In this document: positions 23,344 through 31,577 of the stretch, piece by piece
Layout: every line of letters begins with the position of its first letter
Position numbering within the stretch: position 1 is the first letter of the stretch
Assembly: GCF_003428695.1 (NCBI RefSeq)
Contig: NZ_QURH01000255.1
Location: 1-34,012 of the forward strand
Direction of reading: 5' to 3'
Length of the DNA stretch: 34,012 bases
From: Actinomadura logoneensis
GTDB lineage: Bacteria > Actinomycetota > Actinomycetes > Streptosporangiales > Streptosporangiaceae
Program-made: the position numbers and the translations under genes
Notes under the pieces: model-generated
What the model was told of the DNA's origin: nothing
Seen by the model: the letters and a program-made list of their open reading frames with translations, nothing else
Databases searched by the model: none

Positions 23344-23679
23344 ATGAGAATACGACGGTCAGCGGGCGCGCGGGTCGTACGCGCGGACCTCGAAGACCAT
23401 CACCTCGGACGGCTCGCCTGGGCCTTGGCCGAACACGGCTGGATGACCTCCACCCTCCCCTGGGAACGCCCCAGGCTGCTGCGGGTCTTCCACCCGCTCG
23501 TCCCGCACATCGGCGAGTCCGTCACCGTCCGCAGGCAGCGCGGCCGGCTCTACTTCCTCGACAGCTCCGGCCACACCCTCGCCCACGTCACCAGACTCGA
23601 CCGGGCCGTCGCCGGACTCGACACGCGCCTCGAACCTTGCAGCCTCGCCGCCCTCGTCCCGACCCGGACCACCACGTGA
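23344..23679 (+). CDS. Small unknown protein in the DUF397/ATPase locus
   Basis: The ATG at 23344, 6 nt after a perfect AAGGAGG, gives 111 residues. Visible segments are RADLEDHHLGRLAWALAEHG, RLLRVFHPLVPHIGESVTVR and RQRGRLYFLDSSGHTLAHVT. No signal peptide or membrane helix is present. The family is not recognised; the small alpha/beta pattern with a late strand-rich part suggests a compact binding domain. Its stop overlaps the start of the ATPase gene by 4 nt (GTGA), so the two are co-translated and likely act together. Confidence 0.75.
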   Translation: MRIRRSAGARVVRADLEDHHLGRLAWALAEHGWMTSTLPWERPRLLRVFHPLVPHIGESVTVRRQRGRLYFLDSSGHTLAHVTRLDRAVAGLDTRLEPCSLAALVPTRTTT

Positions 23680-24065
23680 CCGCCTCCCCGGGCGTGAGGC
23701 ACCTCCAGGTCTTCCCGTCCGACACCGAGCACGTCGCCGCCGCCCGCCACTGGGTCGCCAAACTCCTCGGATCCGCCCACCCCGCGCTGGACGACTGCAT
23801 CCTCCTGACGTCGGAGACCTGCACGAACGCGGTCATCCACGGCGGCGGGAACAGCGTCGAGCTGTCAGTCGAAACCGACGGACAGACCGTGACCGTGGCC
23901 GTCGTGGACGGGGGCGGCGGGACACTGCCGCACTACACCGACGACCCCTGCGGCCTGGGCGGACGCGGCCTTCCGATCCTCGAAGCGCTCTCCGAGGACT
24001 GGGGGTTCGACGTTCTGGACGACGGACGGCTGCGGGTCTGGTTCCGCTTGGCTCCTCCGTCGTGA
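23676..24065 (+). CDS. Anti-sigma-factor-type ATP-binding protein (HATPase_c_2, AbaA/RsbW-like)
   Basis: GTG start; 129 residues. The GHKL ATP-binding marks are present in order: N box LTSETCTNAVIHGGGN (Glu and Asn), G1-like VAVVDGGGGTLP, and G2-like GLGGRGLPILEALSEDWG. Such stand-alone kinases act as anti-sigma factors or partners of HTH-DUF397 modules; the abaA locus of Streptomyces has the same gene set. The gene ends 1 nt before the end of the convergent polymerase gene. Confidence 0.9.
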   Translation: MTASPGVRHLQVFPSDTEHVAAARHWVAKLLGSAHPALDDCILLTSETCTNAVIHGGGNSVELSVETDGQTVTVAVVDGGGGTLPHYTDDPCGLGGRGLPILEALSEDWGFDVLDDGRLRVWFRLAPPS

Positions 24066-24066
24066 G

Positions 24067-25710
24067 TCACTTGGCGTCGGAGTAGCGCTGGACCACGGCC
24101 GCCTCCATCGGGAAGACGACCGGGGTCTCTCCGAACAGGAGGCGGCCCGCCTCTTTCGCGGACGCCTCGATCGCGGCGACGACCTCGTCCGCCAGAGAAG
24201 TCGGCGTATGCACGATGACCTCGTCGTGTTGGAAGAAGACCAGGTGCGGGTCGCCTAGCGCGGTGAGGCGTTGGCGGAGTCGGGCCATCAGGGTCAGGGC
24301 CCAGTCGGCGGCCGTCGCCTGGACGACGAAGTTGCGGGTGAAGCGGCCCCGGCTGCGGACGGCCGAGGCCGAGCGGGTGTCCTCGCCCGTGGACGTCAGT
24401 TCGCGCCAGTCGGCGGACGGCGGCGGGCAGGTCCGGCCCAGGCGGGAGCGGACGAGGTGACCTCGTTCCCCCGCCTGGGCCGCCGCCTCCACGAACTCGA
24501 ACGCGTCCGGGAAGCGCTTCTTCAGGACGCCCAGCAGTTGCACGGCCTCGCCCGTTCCGCCGCCGTACATCGCCGACAGCAGCGCGAGTTTCGCCTTGTC
24601 GCGGGCGGTCAGGTCGGCGGACGGGGTGAACACGTCGGCCAGAGCGGCGTACAGGTCGCCCTGGGCGGCGGCGTCGGCGAAGGCTCGGTCGCCCGCGAGC
24701 GCAGCGAGGACGCGCGGCTCCAGTTGGGCCGCGTCCGCGACGACCAGCGACCAGCCCTCGTCCGCCACGACCGCCGAGCGGAGGACGCGCGGGATCTGGA
24801 GCGCGCCGCCCCCGTTGGTCGCCCAGCGCCCCGAGACGACGCCGCCGACCACGTACTCCGGACGGAACCGGCCCTCGTGCACCCACGTGTCGAGCCACGC
24901 CCATCCGTGGGCGGTGTGCAGGCGGGACAGTTCCTTGTACTCCAAGAGGAGGGGCACGGCCGGGTGGTCGATCTCCTTCAGGACGTATGCGCGGGTCGTC
25001 TTCACCGGGTGGCCGACCGCGGCGAACGCCTTGACGATCTGCGCTGGCGAGTCCGGGTTCACGTGGCGTCCGAACGCGGCGCTGATCTTGTCCGCCAGCT
25101 CCTGGAGCCTGCGGGGGCGCAGCCCGCCGGACGGGCGCGGCCCCAGCATCTCGGTCAGCAGCGCGTCGTGCGCGGCGGCCGACCAGGGCAGACCTGCGTG
25201 CGTCATCTCGGCGGCGATCAGCGACCCCGCCGACTCGGCCGCGCAGAGCAGCGCGAAGCCGGGGACGCGGGCGATGCGGCGCTGCTGCTCGGCGTGGACG
25301 GCGACGATCTGCTCCAGGTCCTCGCCCTCGTCCTCCTCGTCATCGAAGAGGGACGCCTGCGGACCGGATTCGGCGGGCGGACGGTCGTCCGGGACGGGCT
25401 CGCCGCGCATCCGCGCCCACGCCGCCGCGACCGACCGGGGCTCCCCGTACCGCCCGTCGTAGCCGGACAGCAGGCTCTCGGTCAGCTCCAGGTCGTGGCA
25501 CCGCTCGACCCGGACGCCCGCCTCGACCAGCGCCCGGTACACCCGCGCGGACGACGACCACACCCAGCGCGGACGGTCGGCGCGCTGGCGCTCGGCCACC
25601 GCCGCCACCAGCGACGGCACGGACTCCGCCGCCGCCAGGGGCGTGCCGTCGTCGGCGAGGGGTCGTAGCGCGCCCCCGCCTCCGGCCCCGATGGCGATGG
25701 CGATCCTCAC
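24067..25710 (-). CDS. PolA-type DNA polymerase without 5' nuclease (bifunctional 3'-5' exonuclease/polymerase)
   Basis: The GTG at 25710 (VRIAIAIGAGGGGALRPL) gives 547 residues, far shorter than full PolA. The polymerase domain is intact in outline: motif A LVVADAAQLEPRVLAAL keeps the catalytic Asp, the O-helix reads RDKAKLALLSAMYGG with Leu where Phe or Tyr is usual, and motif C is FFQHDEVIVHTP. The N-terminal roughly 200 residues fit a degenerate exonuclease domain with a Glu/Asp-rich insert LFDDEEDEGEDLEQI. There is no 5' nuclease. Actinobacteria often carry this second PolA-like enzyme, thought to work in repair. A perfect palindrome lies against the start codon. Confidence 0.88.
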   Translation of the reverse strand: MRIAIAIGAGGGGALRPLADDGTPLAAAESVPSLVAAVAERQRADRPRWVWSSSARVYRALVEAGVRVERCHDLELTESLLSGYDGRYGEPRSVAAAWARMRGEPVPDDRPPAESGPQASLFDDEEDEGEDLEQIVAVHAEQQRRIARVPGFALLCAAESAGSLIAAEMTHAGLPWSAAAHDALLTEMLGPRPSGGLRPRRLQELADKISAAFGRHVNPDSPAQIVKAFAAVGHPVKTTRAYVLKEIDHPAVPLLLEYKELSRLHTAHGWAWLDTWVHEGRFRPEYVVGGVVSGRWATNGGGALQIPRVLRSAVVADEGWSLVVADAAQLEPRVLAALAGDRAFADAAAQGDLYAALADVFTPSADLTARDKAKLALLSAMYGGGTGEAVQLLGVLKKRFPDAFEFVEAAAQAGERGHLVRSRLGRTCPPPSADWRELTSTGEDTRSASAVRSRGRFTRNFVVQATAADWALTLMARLRQRLTALGDPHLVFFQHDEVIVHTPTSLADEVVAAIEASAKEAGRLLFGETPVVFPMEAAVVQRYSDAK

Positions 25711-25725
25711 CGGCACATTGTGCCG
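25711..25725. promoter_or_regulatory. Palindrome touching the polymerase start
   Basis: CGGCACA-T-TGTGCCG is a perfect 7-bp dyad directly adjacent to the GTG. On the minus strand it contains CACAAT, 6 nt before the GTG, usable as a leaderless -10. It could be a repressor site or a start-proximal hairpin. Confidence 0.5.
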
Positions 25726-25757
25726 TCCGGGTCCGACAGAAACGCCCGGGAGGGCGC

Positions 25758-27269
25758 TCAGGCCAGGGGGATGACGAACTCGTCCTCGACCGGCGGGGCG
25801 TTCTCGTGGTCGCCGCACCCGGTGACCGCGTAGCAGCGGACGCGCAGCTCGGTCTCGGTGACGTCCAGGCGCAGGAAGCTCTTGAAGAACGGCGGGCTGT
25901 CCCAGTCGGCCATCTCCGACCGGAACCGCTGCGGGATGCGCTTCACCGGCAGTCGCCGGATCCTCCAGCGCGGGCGCTTCCCGCGCGGGACGCCGAGGGC
26001 GGCGGCGACGAACCGGGCCCGCAGCGACACCTCCCCGTCCTCGTAGCGGCGGGCGGCCTTGATGCCGAGCCGCTGCTCGACCGCCGCCGTCGCCTCCTTC
26101 GGCGTCAGGTCGAACAGCCAGGGCATCCGGAACCAGCGCCCGTAGAGCTGGCTGTAGCGCGAGAGGGAGTCGCCGCGCAGCGGGTAGCAGCGGAACTCCG
26201 ACTCGTCCACGACGGTCGTCCTCGGGATGATGTGGGTCGCGTGCATGAACGCGCCGCCGCCGCCCGAGACGACGTACTGGAGCGTCCGGCGGCCGACCTT
26301 CACCGGGTACCGCTCGTAGTTGTGGATGTCGCCGCCGATCGCCGCGACGTAGTTGTTCGCCGGGTCGCGGACGATCTCGTCCACGGTGCCGCCGCCCGCG
26401 ATCGGGTCGGGATGGACCATGTCCTCCACGACCAGGGGCTTCCCGGTGACCAGCAGTTTGGGCTTCGGACCGGCCGAGACGCCGCGCAGCCAGCGGCCCT
26501 GCTCCTCGTCCATGCCGCCGCGGATGCCGGTGTCGATGCCGATGATCCGCAGCGTCGGGGTGTCGATCGCCCAGTACGGCGCGGGCTGGACGGCCCGCTG
26601 CCGCGGCGCGCCCCGGTACCGCGCCCGCACCTCGGCGAGCCGTGCCGCGTCCACCTCGCCCGACCTGCGCCACAGCCGCCGCGCCAGCCAGGCGGACCGT
26701 CCCGGCCAGGACGGCGTGCAGTCCATGTCGAAGTGGCAGAACACGTTCAGGAAGCCGCGCAGGCCGTCGTACCAGTCGTGGTTGCCGGGGACGGCGTAGA
26801 TCGGCCCCGGGTACCCCGCGTAGGGACGGAAGAACTTGTCCTCGTAGTCCCCGGTGTCACCCGTCGGATAGATCACGTCGGAGGCGATGACCAGGAAGTC
26901 GGTGTCGGCCCCGACCGACAGCAGCGGCGGGACGACGGCGTACTGCGACCGGTCCCCCTCGCCGGTGTCGCCCATGACGATGAACGAGAACTCGCGTTCG
27001 GGACGGTGCATGGTGAGCGATCCGGGCGCGCCGCGCTCGGCCAGCGCCGCCACCGCCCGCTGCCGCAGCTCGTTGGACGGGTCGCCCCACAGCCGCGCCA
27101 CCACGTCGTTCCGGGACCGCCACAGCACCGTCGGGCGGCGCCAGGAGAACGTCCGCACGCGCTCGGGCATGAGCCGCCCGAACGTCCCCGGCCTGCCGCA
27201 CGTCCACCCGGCCCCGGCCTCCGACGTCCGCGAGTTCTCGACCTCGTGCGGCGGGTCCTGGGCATGCAT
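25758..27269 (-). CDS. Metallophosphoesterase
   Basis: The ATG at 27269 (MHAQDPPHEVENSRTSEAG), 7 nt after GGAGG, gives 503 residues. The calcineurin-like metal motifs occur in order: FIVMGDTGEGD, ASDVIYPTGD, VPGNHDWYDG, a later VHPDPIAGG and GGDIHNYERYP. These coordinate two metal ions for phosphoester hydrolysis. There is no signal peptide, so it should be cytosolic. The C-terminal roughly 150 residues have basic segments (GKRPRWRIRRLPVKRIPQRF) and end in a beta-rich part, an extension of unknown role. Translation may be limited by the hairpin that holds its ribosome site. Confidence 0.88.
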   Translation of the reverse strand: MHAQDPPHEVENSRTSEAGAGWTCGRPGTFGRLMPERVRTFSWRRPTVLWRSRNDVVARLWGDPSNELRQRAVAALAERGAPGSLTMHRPEREFSFIVMGDTGEGDRSQYAVVPPLLSVGADTDFLVIASDVIYPTGDTGDYEDKFFRPYAGYPGPIYAVPGNHDWYDGLRGFLNVFCHFDMDCTPSWPGRSAWLARRLWRRSGEVDAARLAEVRARYRGAPRQRAVQPAPYWAIDTPTLRIIGIDTGIRGGMDEEQGRWLRGVSAGPKPKLLVTGKPLVVEDMVHPDPIAGGGTVDEIVRDPANNYVAAIGGDIHNYERYPVKVGRRTLQYVVSGGGGAFMHATHIIPRTTVVDESEFRCYPLRGDSLSRYSQLYGRWFRMPWLFDLTPKEATAAVEQRLGIKAARRYEDGEVSLRARFVAAALGVPRGKRPRWRIRRLPVKRIPQRFRSEMADWDSPPFFKSFLRLDVTETELRVRCYAVTGCGDHENAPPVEDEFVIPLA

Positions 27270-27272
27270 GAA

Positions 27273-27319
27273 GAGACCTCCGGGGGGCTGGGGGTGTCCC
27301 AACTTTCCCCGGAGGTCTC
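27273..27319 (-). promoter_or_regulatory. 13-bp hairpin sequestering the ribosome site of the phosphoesterase
   Basis: GAGACCTCCGGGG (27273-27285) and CCCCGGAGGTCTC (27307-27319) are perfectly complementary across a 21-nt loop. On the minus-strand mRNA the 3' arm contains the GGAGG Shine-Dalgarno and ends 3 nt before the ATG. Confidence 0.7.
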
Positions 27320-27413
27320 CACCACCGTCAAGCTCGCGGCTTTGGTCCGGTTCGCACCACCCTGGCGGGGCCCGTCAGAGCCGTCGCGGGCGGTGCGGCG
27401 GACGCGGCCGTCG

Positions 27414-29072
27414 TCAGTGGGCCCCCTCGCCGGTGAGGGCGCGCACCTCCAGTTCGGCGTACTTCTCCGTCGTGCGCTCCTTGGACAGCACCGTCCCGAT
27501 GTAGGCGCACAGGAACCCGATCGGGATGGAGAACAGGCCGGGGTTCTGCAGGTGGAACGGCGCGACGGTGTCCGTGCTGAACAGCGCGTCCGGGTTCCCC
27601 TTGGGGATGGTCTCGGACTTGCCGCCCCAGCAGATCGGGCTCAGCAGGACGAGCCCGACCGCCGACACCAGGCCGCCGTAGATGCCCGCGACCGCCCCGG
27701 CCGTGTTGAACCGCTTCCAGAACAGCGAGAACAGCAGCGTCGGGAGGTTGGCGGACGCGGCGATCGCGAACGCCAGCGCGACCAGGAACGCCACGTTCAG
27801 CCCGCGCGCGAAGATCGACAGGATGATCGCGACGGCGCCGATGACCAGCGCCGACACGCGGGCCACCTTCACCTCGTCCCGCTCACCGGTCGTCCCGCGC
27901 CGGAAGACGTTGGCGTACAGGTCGTGCGCGAACGACGAGGACGACGCGAGCGTCAGCCCCGCGACGACGGCGAGGATCGTGGCGAACGCGACCGCCGCGA
28001 TGATCGCCAGGAAGACCGCGCCGCCGGTCGTCCCGGCGCCGCCGCCGAGCTTCTCGGCGAGCTGCGGGGCCGCGGTGTTGCCGCCCTTGTCCTGGGCCAT
28101 GATCGCCTTGCTGCCGACCAGGGCCGCCGCGCCGAACCCGATGACCAGCGTCATCAGGTAGAACACCCCGATGATGCCGATCGCCCAGTTGACCGACGTC
28201 CGGGCGGCGCGCGCGTTCGGGACGGTGTAGAAGCGGATCAGGACGTGCGGAAGGCCCGCCGTGCCGAGCACCAGGGCGAGGCCCAGCGAGAGCAGGTCGA
28301 GCTTGGACCACATGTCGGTCGCGCCGTACTTCAGCCCCGGCTGCAGGAACCTGTCGCCCTTGCCGGAGCTGTCGGCCGCCGCGCCGAGCAGGTGCGACAG
28401 GTTGAAGTCGAACTTCGACAGCACCCACACCGTCATGACGACCGCGCCGGCCATCAGCAGGACGGCCTTGACGATCTGCACCCAGGTGGTGCCCTTCATT
28501 CCGCCGACCACGACATAGAAGATCATCAGGGCGCCGACCACCACGATCGTGCCGATCTTGGCGGCCTCGCCGTGCGTGCCGAGCAGCAGGTTGACCAGCG
28601 CGCCCGCGCCGACCATCTGGGCCAGCAGGTAGAAGATCGACACCACGATGGTGGAGATCCCGGCGGCGGCCCGGACCGGGCGCTGGCGCATCCGGAAGGC
28701 GAGCACGTCCGCCATCGTGAACCGGCCCGAGTTGCGCAGCATCTCGGCGACCAGCAGCAGCGCGACCAGCCACGCGACCAGGAACCCGATCGAGTACAGG
28801 AACCCGTCGTAGCCGGACAGCGCGAAGATCCCGGCGATGCCGAGGAAGGACGCGGCGGACATGTAGTCGCCGCCGATGGCCAGCCCGTTCTGCAGCCCGG
28901 TGAACTGCCGTCCGCCCGCGTAGAAGTCGGCGGCGGTGCGGGTCTGCCGGCTGGCCCGGATCGTGATGTACAGGGTGATGGCGACGAAGACGGCGAACAG
29001 GACGAGCGTGATCGTCCGGTGCTCGCTCTTGGAGACCCCCGCCGCCGCGGCGAGGACGTGCTGGGCGTTCAC
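27414..29072 (-). CDS. actP: Cation/acetate symporter, ActP-like (SSS family)
   Basis: The GTG at 29072 gives 552 residues with at least twelve hydrophobic helices. Typical sodium:solute symporter segments appear: FYAGGRQFTGLQNGLAIGGD, YMSAASFLGIAGIFALSGYD, TMADVLAFRM, GMKGTTWVQI, VLGTAGLPHVLIRFYTVPNA and ASSSSFAHDLYANVF. These are diagnostic of ActP/MctC-type transporters of acetate, propionate or pyruvate. The start overlaps the stop of the DUF485 gene by 4 nt. The pair should take up short-chain acids from outside, driven by a cation gradient. Confidence 0.93.
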   Translation of the reverse strand: MNAQHVLAAAAGVSKSEHRTITLVLFAVFVAITLYITIRASRQTRTAADFYAGGRQFTGLQNGLAIGGDYMSAASFLGIAGIFALSGYDGFLYSIGFLVAWLVALLLVAEMLRNSGRFTMADVLAFRMRQRPVRAAAGISTIVVSIFYLLAQMVGAGALVNLLLGTHGEAAKIGTIVVVGALMIFYVVVGGMKGTTWVQIVKAVLLMAGAVVMTVWVLSKFDFNLSHLLGAAADSSGKGDRFLQPGLKYGATDMWSKLDLLSLGLALVLGTAGLPHVLIRFYTVPNARAARTSVNWAIGIIGVFYLMTLVIGFGAAALVGSKAIMAQDKGGNTAAPQLAEKLGGGAGTTGGAVFLAIIAAVAFATILAVVAGLTLASSSSFAHDLYANVFRRGTTGERDEVKVARVSALVIGAVAIILSIFARGLNVAFLVALAFAIAASANLPTLLFSLFWKRFNTAGAVAGIYGGLVSAVGLVLLSPICWGGKSETIPKGNPDALFSTDTVAPFHLQNPGLFSIPIGFLCAYIGTVLSKERTTEKYAELEVRALTGEGAH

Positions 29073-29461
29073 TCGGCGTCCTCCTCGTCGGCGGCGCGGG
29101 CGCCGCCGGTGGCCGGGGCGCCGGTCACGACACCGGCGGCGAGGGGTTCGAGGGTCCTGCGGGAGTAGCGCTCGTAGGCGACGGCGATGAGGAAGGTGGA
29201 CACGAACTGCAGCAGGCCGAAGACGAGCGCGACGTTGATCTCGCCCACCACCTTCTCGGCCATGAAGTCGCGGGCGTAGGCGGACAGGACGACGTAGAGC
29301 AGGTACCAGGTGAGGAAGGCCACGGTCAGCGGGAAGACGAAGCGCCGGAACGCGGCTCTGAGCCGGGCGAACTCGGGGCTCGCCCCGATCGCGAGGTACG
29401 CCGCCTCGTCCGGCTCTGGACGTGCGTGGGGTTCCTGTGGTGCGGTGGACTCTGCGCTCAT
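29069..29461 (-). CDS. DUF485 membrane protein (YjcH-like)
   Basis: 130 residues. A soluble acidic N-terminus is followed by SPEFARLRAAFRRFVFPLTV and two membrane helices (AFLTWYLLYVVLSAYA and NVALVFGLLQFVSTFLIAVA), then a conserved YERYSRRTLEPLA. DUF485 proteins almost always precede ActP-type symporters and probably assist or regulate them. It is the first gene of the operon and overlaps the symporter start by 4 nt. Confidence 0.93.
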   Translation of the reverse strand: MSAESTAPQEPHARPEPDEAAYLAIGASPEFARLRAAFRRFVFPLTVAFLTWYLLYVVLSAYARDFMAEKVVGEINVALVFGLLQFVSTFLIAVAYERYSRRTLEPLAAGVVTGAPATGGARAADEEDAE

Positions 29462-29842
29462 CGATCACCTCCGGGAGTAGATCCCTTACCGAATGTCACC
29501 GTGATCGCGGCCACGATGCCGGACGGAGGCGGTCCCCGGGGGCGGATCGGCCGAGAAGGCCGGCGGCCGAATCAACCGGATATCCCCCTGATGCGCTACC
29601 GATGCCCGGCTGTGATCCGGATCACAGGCATATCGGCGTGACACCAGGAAACGCTACGCCTCCGCACGGCTCAAAGTTGATGAATACGCGAAGGCGGCGG
29701 TTCGGGACCGAGCGGCCCATCGGTGCGGAGGACGACGCGCCGCCGAGCAGAGAACGGCACCAGGCCGAGCGACGGCGGCAGGAGCCCGGGCCACGGCCGC
29801 AGGATGCTGCGGGACGGCGTGGCGGAGGGCTGGGCGAGAGGG
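29462..29842. promoter_or_regulatory. Upstream region of the acetate symporter operon; CRP/GlxR-type site
   Basis: No gene is supported in this gap. At 29610-29627 lies an 18-bp perfect palindrome containing TGTGATCCGGATCACA, a full TGTGA-N6-TCACA match to cAMP-dependent regulators (CRP, GlxR). It is about 150 bp before the DUF485 start. GGAGG sits 5 nt before that start. Confidence 0.75.
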
Positions 29843-30250
29843 CTAGGCGACGCCGAAGGTGCGCGGGTCGTCCGTCGGGACGATCTCCCGGCCGAGCGGC
29901 GTCAGCGAGATCGGGACGAGCTTGAAGTTCGCGATGCCGAACGGGATGCCGATGATCGTGATGCAGAGCGCAACACCGGTGACGATGTGCCCGATGGCGA
30001 GCCAGATCCCGGCGAAGACCAGCCAGATCGCGTTGCCGAGGCACGAGCCCGCACCGGCGTCGGGGCGCTTGACGACGGTCTGGCCGAACGGCCAGAGCGC
30101 GAACAGCGCGATGCGGAACGAGGCGATCCCGAACGGGATGGTGATGATCAGGATGCAGCAGATGATCCCGGCGACGGCGTAGCCCAGCGCCAGCCAGAAA
30201 CCGGCCAGGACCAGCCAGATGATGTTCAGCAGGAAGCGCACGACATCCAC
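29843..30250 (-). CDS. yccF: YccF domain inner membrane protein
   Basis: 135 residues with the two tandem YccF (DUF307) repeats. The first has IIWLVLAGFWLALGYAVAGI, ITIPFGIASFRIALFALWPF; the second AIWLVFAGIWLAIGHIVTGV, IGIPFGIANFKLVPISLTPL. Four hydrophobic segments make it a membrane protein of unknown function, common in bacteria. It stands alone on the minus strand downstream of the small ORF. Confidence 0.92.
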   Translation of the reverse strand: MDVVRFLLNIIWLVLAGFWLALGYAVAGIICCILIITIPFGIASFRIALFALWPFGQTVVKRPDAGAGSCLGNAIWLVFAGIWLAIGHIVTGVALCITIIGIPFGIANFKLVPISLTPLGREIVPTDDPRTFGVA

Positions 30251-30324
30251 CCTAAGCCGTGGGCGCGTCCGACCACCGGGACCCGGAGCACCCGGCGGAC
30301 GCGGCGCTCACCCGTGTTCACGGG

Positions 30325-30474
30325 TCAGGTCACGCTCCTGATGGGGATCGGCCGGGTAACCCCCGAACACGCGGCGGGCGCCGGTGCCACCCCCATGGAC
30401 ACCGGCGCCACCACGGCGAGGGCGTCTGCGGTCATCATGAGTCCCCCCAGAACGGCGACGGATCGCCTTCTCAT
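30325..30474 (-). CDS. Possible small secreted peptide
   Basis: The ATG at 30474 has GGAGG 4 nt upstream and gives 49 residues with a plausible signal peptide: MRRRSVAVLGGLMMTADALA, then VVAPVSMGVAPAPAACSG. The mature part would be short, with one Cys. A CCTAG-AACA-CTAGG palindrome lies about 45 nt upstream at 30519-30532. Coding bias is weaker than in neighbours, so it may not be a gene. Confidence 0.4.
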   Translation of the reverse strand: MRRRSVAVLGGLMMTADALAVVAPVSMGVAPAPAACSGVTRPIPIRSVT

Positions 30475-30686
30475 GATGCCTCCACAGACGGCCCTGGTCC
30501 CGGTAGAACCGGAACACACCTAGAACACTAGGCGGACGTCCGTAATGCCCGCGTAAACCCGCCCAAATGGTCCGGGCAAGTCTCATCACCGCAGGTCAGC
30601 GCACTGATACCCCGCCCGATGCCCGACCACCCCGCCGGGCGTCCTCCCTAGACCGCGCCCGGCCGGACCTCGGTCGGCCCAACGGC

Positions 30687-31571
30687 TCAGGGGGCGAGGA
30701 CGCGCAGGGCGCCCGGCAGCACCCTGGCGGTCACCGGGAGCTCGCCCGGGAGCTCCCCGTCGGCGCCGTACGGCAGGACGCGGCCCGGTTCCTCCAGCTC
30801 GATGCGGACCTCCCGGCCGCGCAGCACCTCGACCTGCGGACGGTTCAGGTGCCTTCCCTCCTCCAGCTCGCGCATCACGGTGAAGAAGATCCACCGGGGG
30901 GCGTGCCGGATCAGGACGATGTCGAGCAGGCCGTCGTCGACGGAGGCGTCCGGCGCGACGTGCCGGCCGAAGCCGTAGTAGCCGGAGTTGGCCGCGATGA
31001 CCGTGTAGCCGCGGAAGCGGTGCTCCGCGCCGTCCACGGTGATCCGGTAGTGGGCGGGCCGCCAGGCGGCGACGGCGCGCAGCGCGCCCACGTAGTAGGA
31101 CGCCGAGCCGCGCAGCCAGCGGGACCGGTTCGCGTTGAGGTTCGCGACGGCGTCCACCCCGGCGTAGACGCTGCCGAGCACCGGGACGCCGTTGGCCTCG
31201 ATCGCGTCCACCGGCCGCGGCTCGCCGCGCAGCAGCAGCTCGACCAGGGCCTCCGGCTCGGCCGGGATGGCGAGCTGCCGGGCGAAGTCGTTGCCGCGGC
31301 CGGCCGGGACGATCCCGAACACCGCGTCCGTGCCGACCAGCGCGCCGCCGACGCAGCCGACCATGCCGTCCCCGCCGACGCCGAGGACGACGTGGCCCGC
31401 GTCGGCCGCGCCGCGGGCGAGGGCGGTGGCGTGCTCCAGGCCGCGGCTGTACTCGACGACGAGCTCGGCGCCGGCCTCGCGCAGCGCGCGGGCGAGCGGG
31501 ATCAGCGTCGCCGCGGACGCCGAGCTGCCCGCCGTCGGGTTGACGACGGCGGTGAACACACGGGGGGTCAT
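30687..31571 (-). CDS. Diacylglycerol kinase family lipid kinase
   Basis: 294 residues. The DAGK catalytic domain is clear: FTAVVNPTAGSSASAATLIP, the nucleotide-binding VVLGVGGDGMVGCVGG (GGDG), and FGIVPAGRGNDFARQLAIP. The C-terminal beta domain carries VDDGLLDIVLI and ends PYGADGELPGELPVTARVLP. The enzyme phosphorylates diacylglycerol or a related lipid. It follows the AGPS-like gene by 6 nt, so they are one operon. The mycobacterial counterpart in the same order (Rv2252) feeds phosphatidylinositol mannoside synthesis. Confidence 0.92.
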   Translation of the reverse strand: MTPRVFTAVVNPTAGSSASAATLIPLARALREAGAELVVEYSRGLEHATALARGAADAGHVVLGVGGDGMVGCVGGALVGTDAVFGIVPAGRGNDFARQLAIPAEPEALVELLLRGEPRPVDAIEANGVPVLGSVYAGVDAVANLNANRSRWLRGSASYYVGALRAVAAWRPAHYRITVDGAEHRFRGYTVIAANSGYYGFGRHVAPDASVDDGLLDIVLIRHAPRWIFFTVMRELEEGRHLNRPQVEVLRGREVRIELEEPGRVLPYGADGELPGELPVTARVLPGALRVLAP

Positions 31572-31577
31572 GGGGGG

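Noticed and set aside
23676-24065. Full sensor histidine kinase
   Set aside because: Only the ATP-binding domain is present; there is no H-box, dimer domain or membrane part.
24067-26673. An 868-residue version of the polymerase
   Set aside because: The extra N-terminal part overlaps the phosphoesterase gene in another frame and lacks homology; GTG 25710 begins the normal domain.
25806-29168. A 1120-codon open frame on the + strand
   Set aside because: It runs antisense to the phosphoesterase and symporter genes, whose motifs are unmistakable; the low-stop antisense frame is expected at this GC content.
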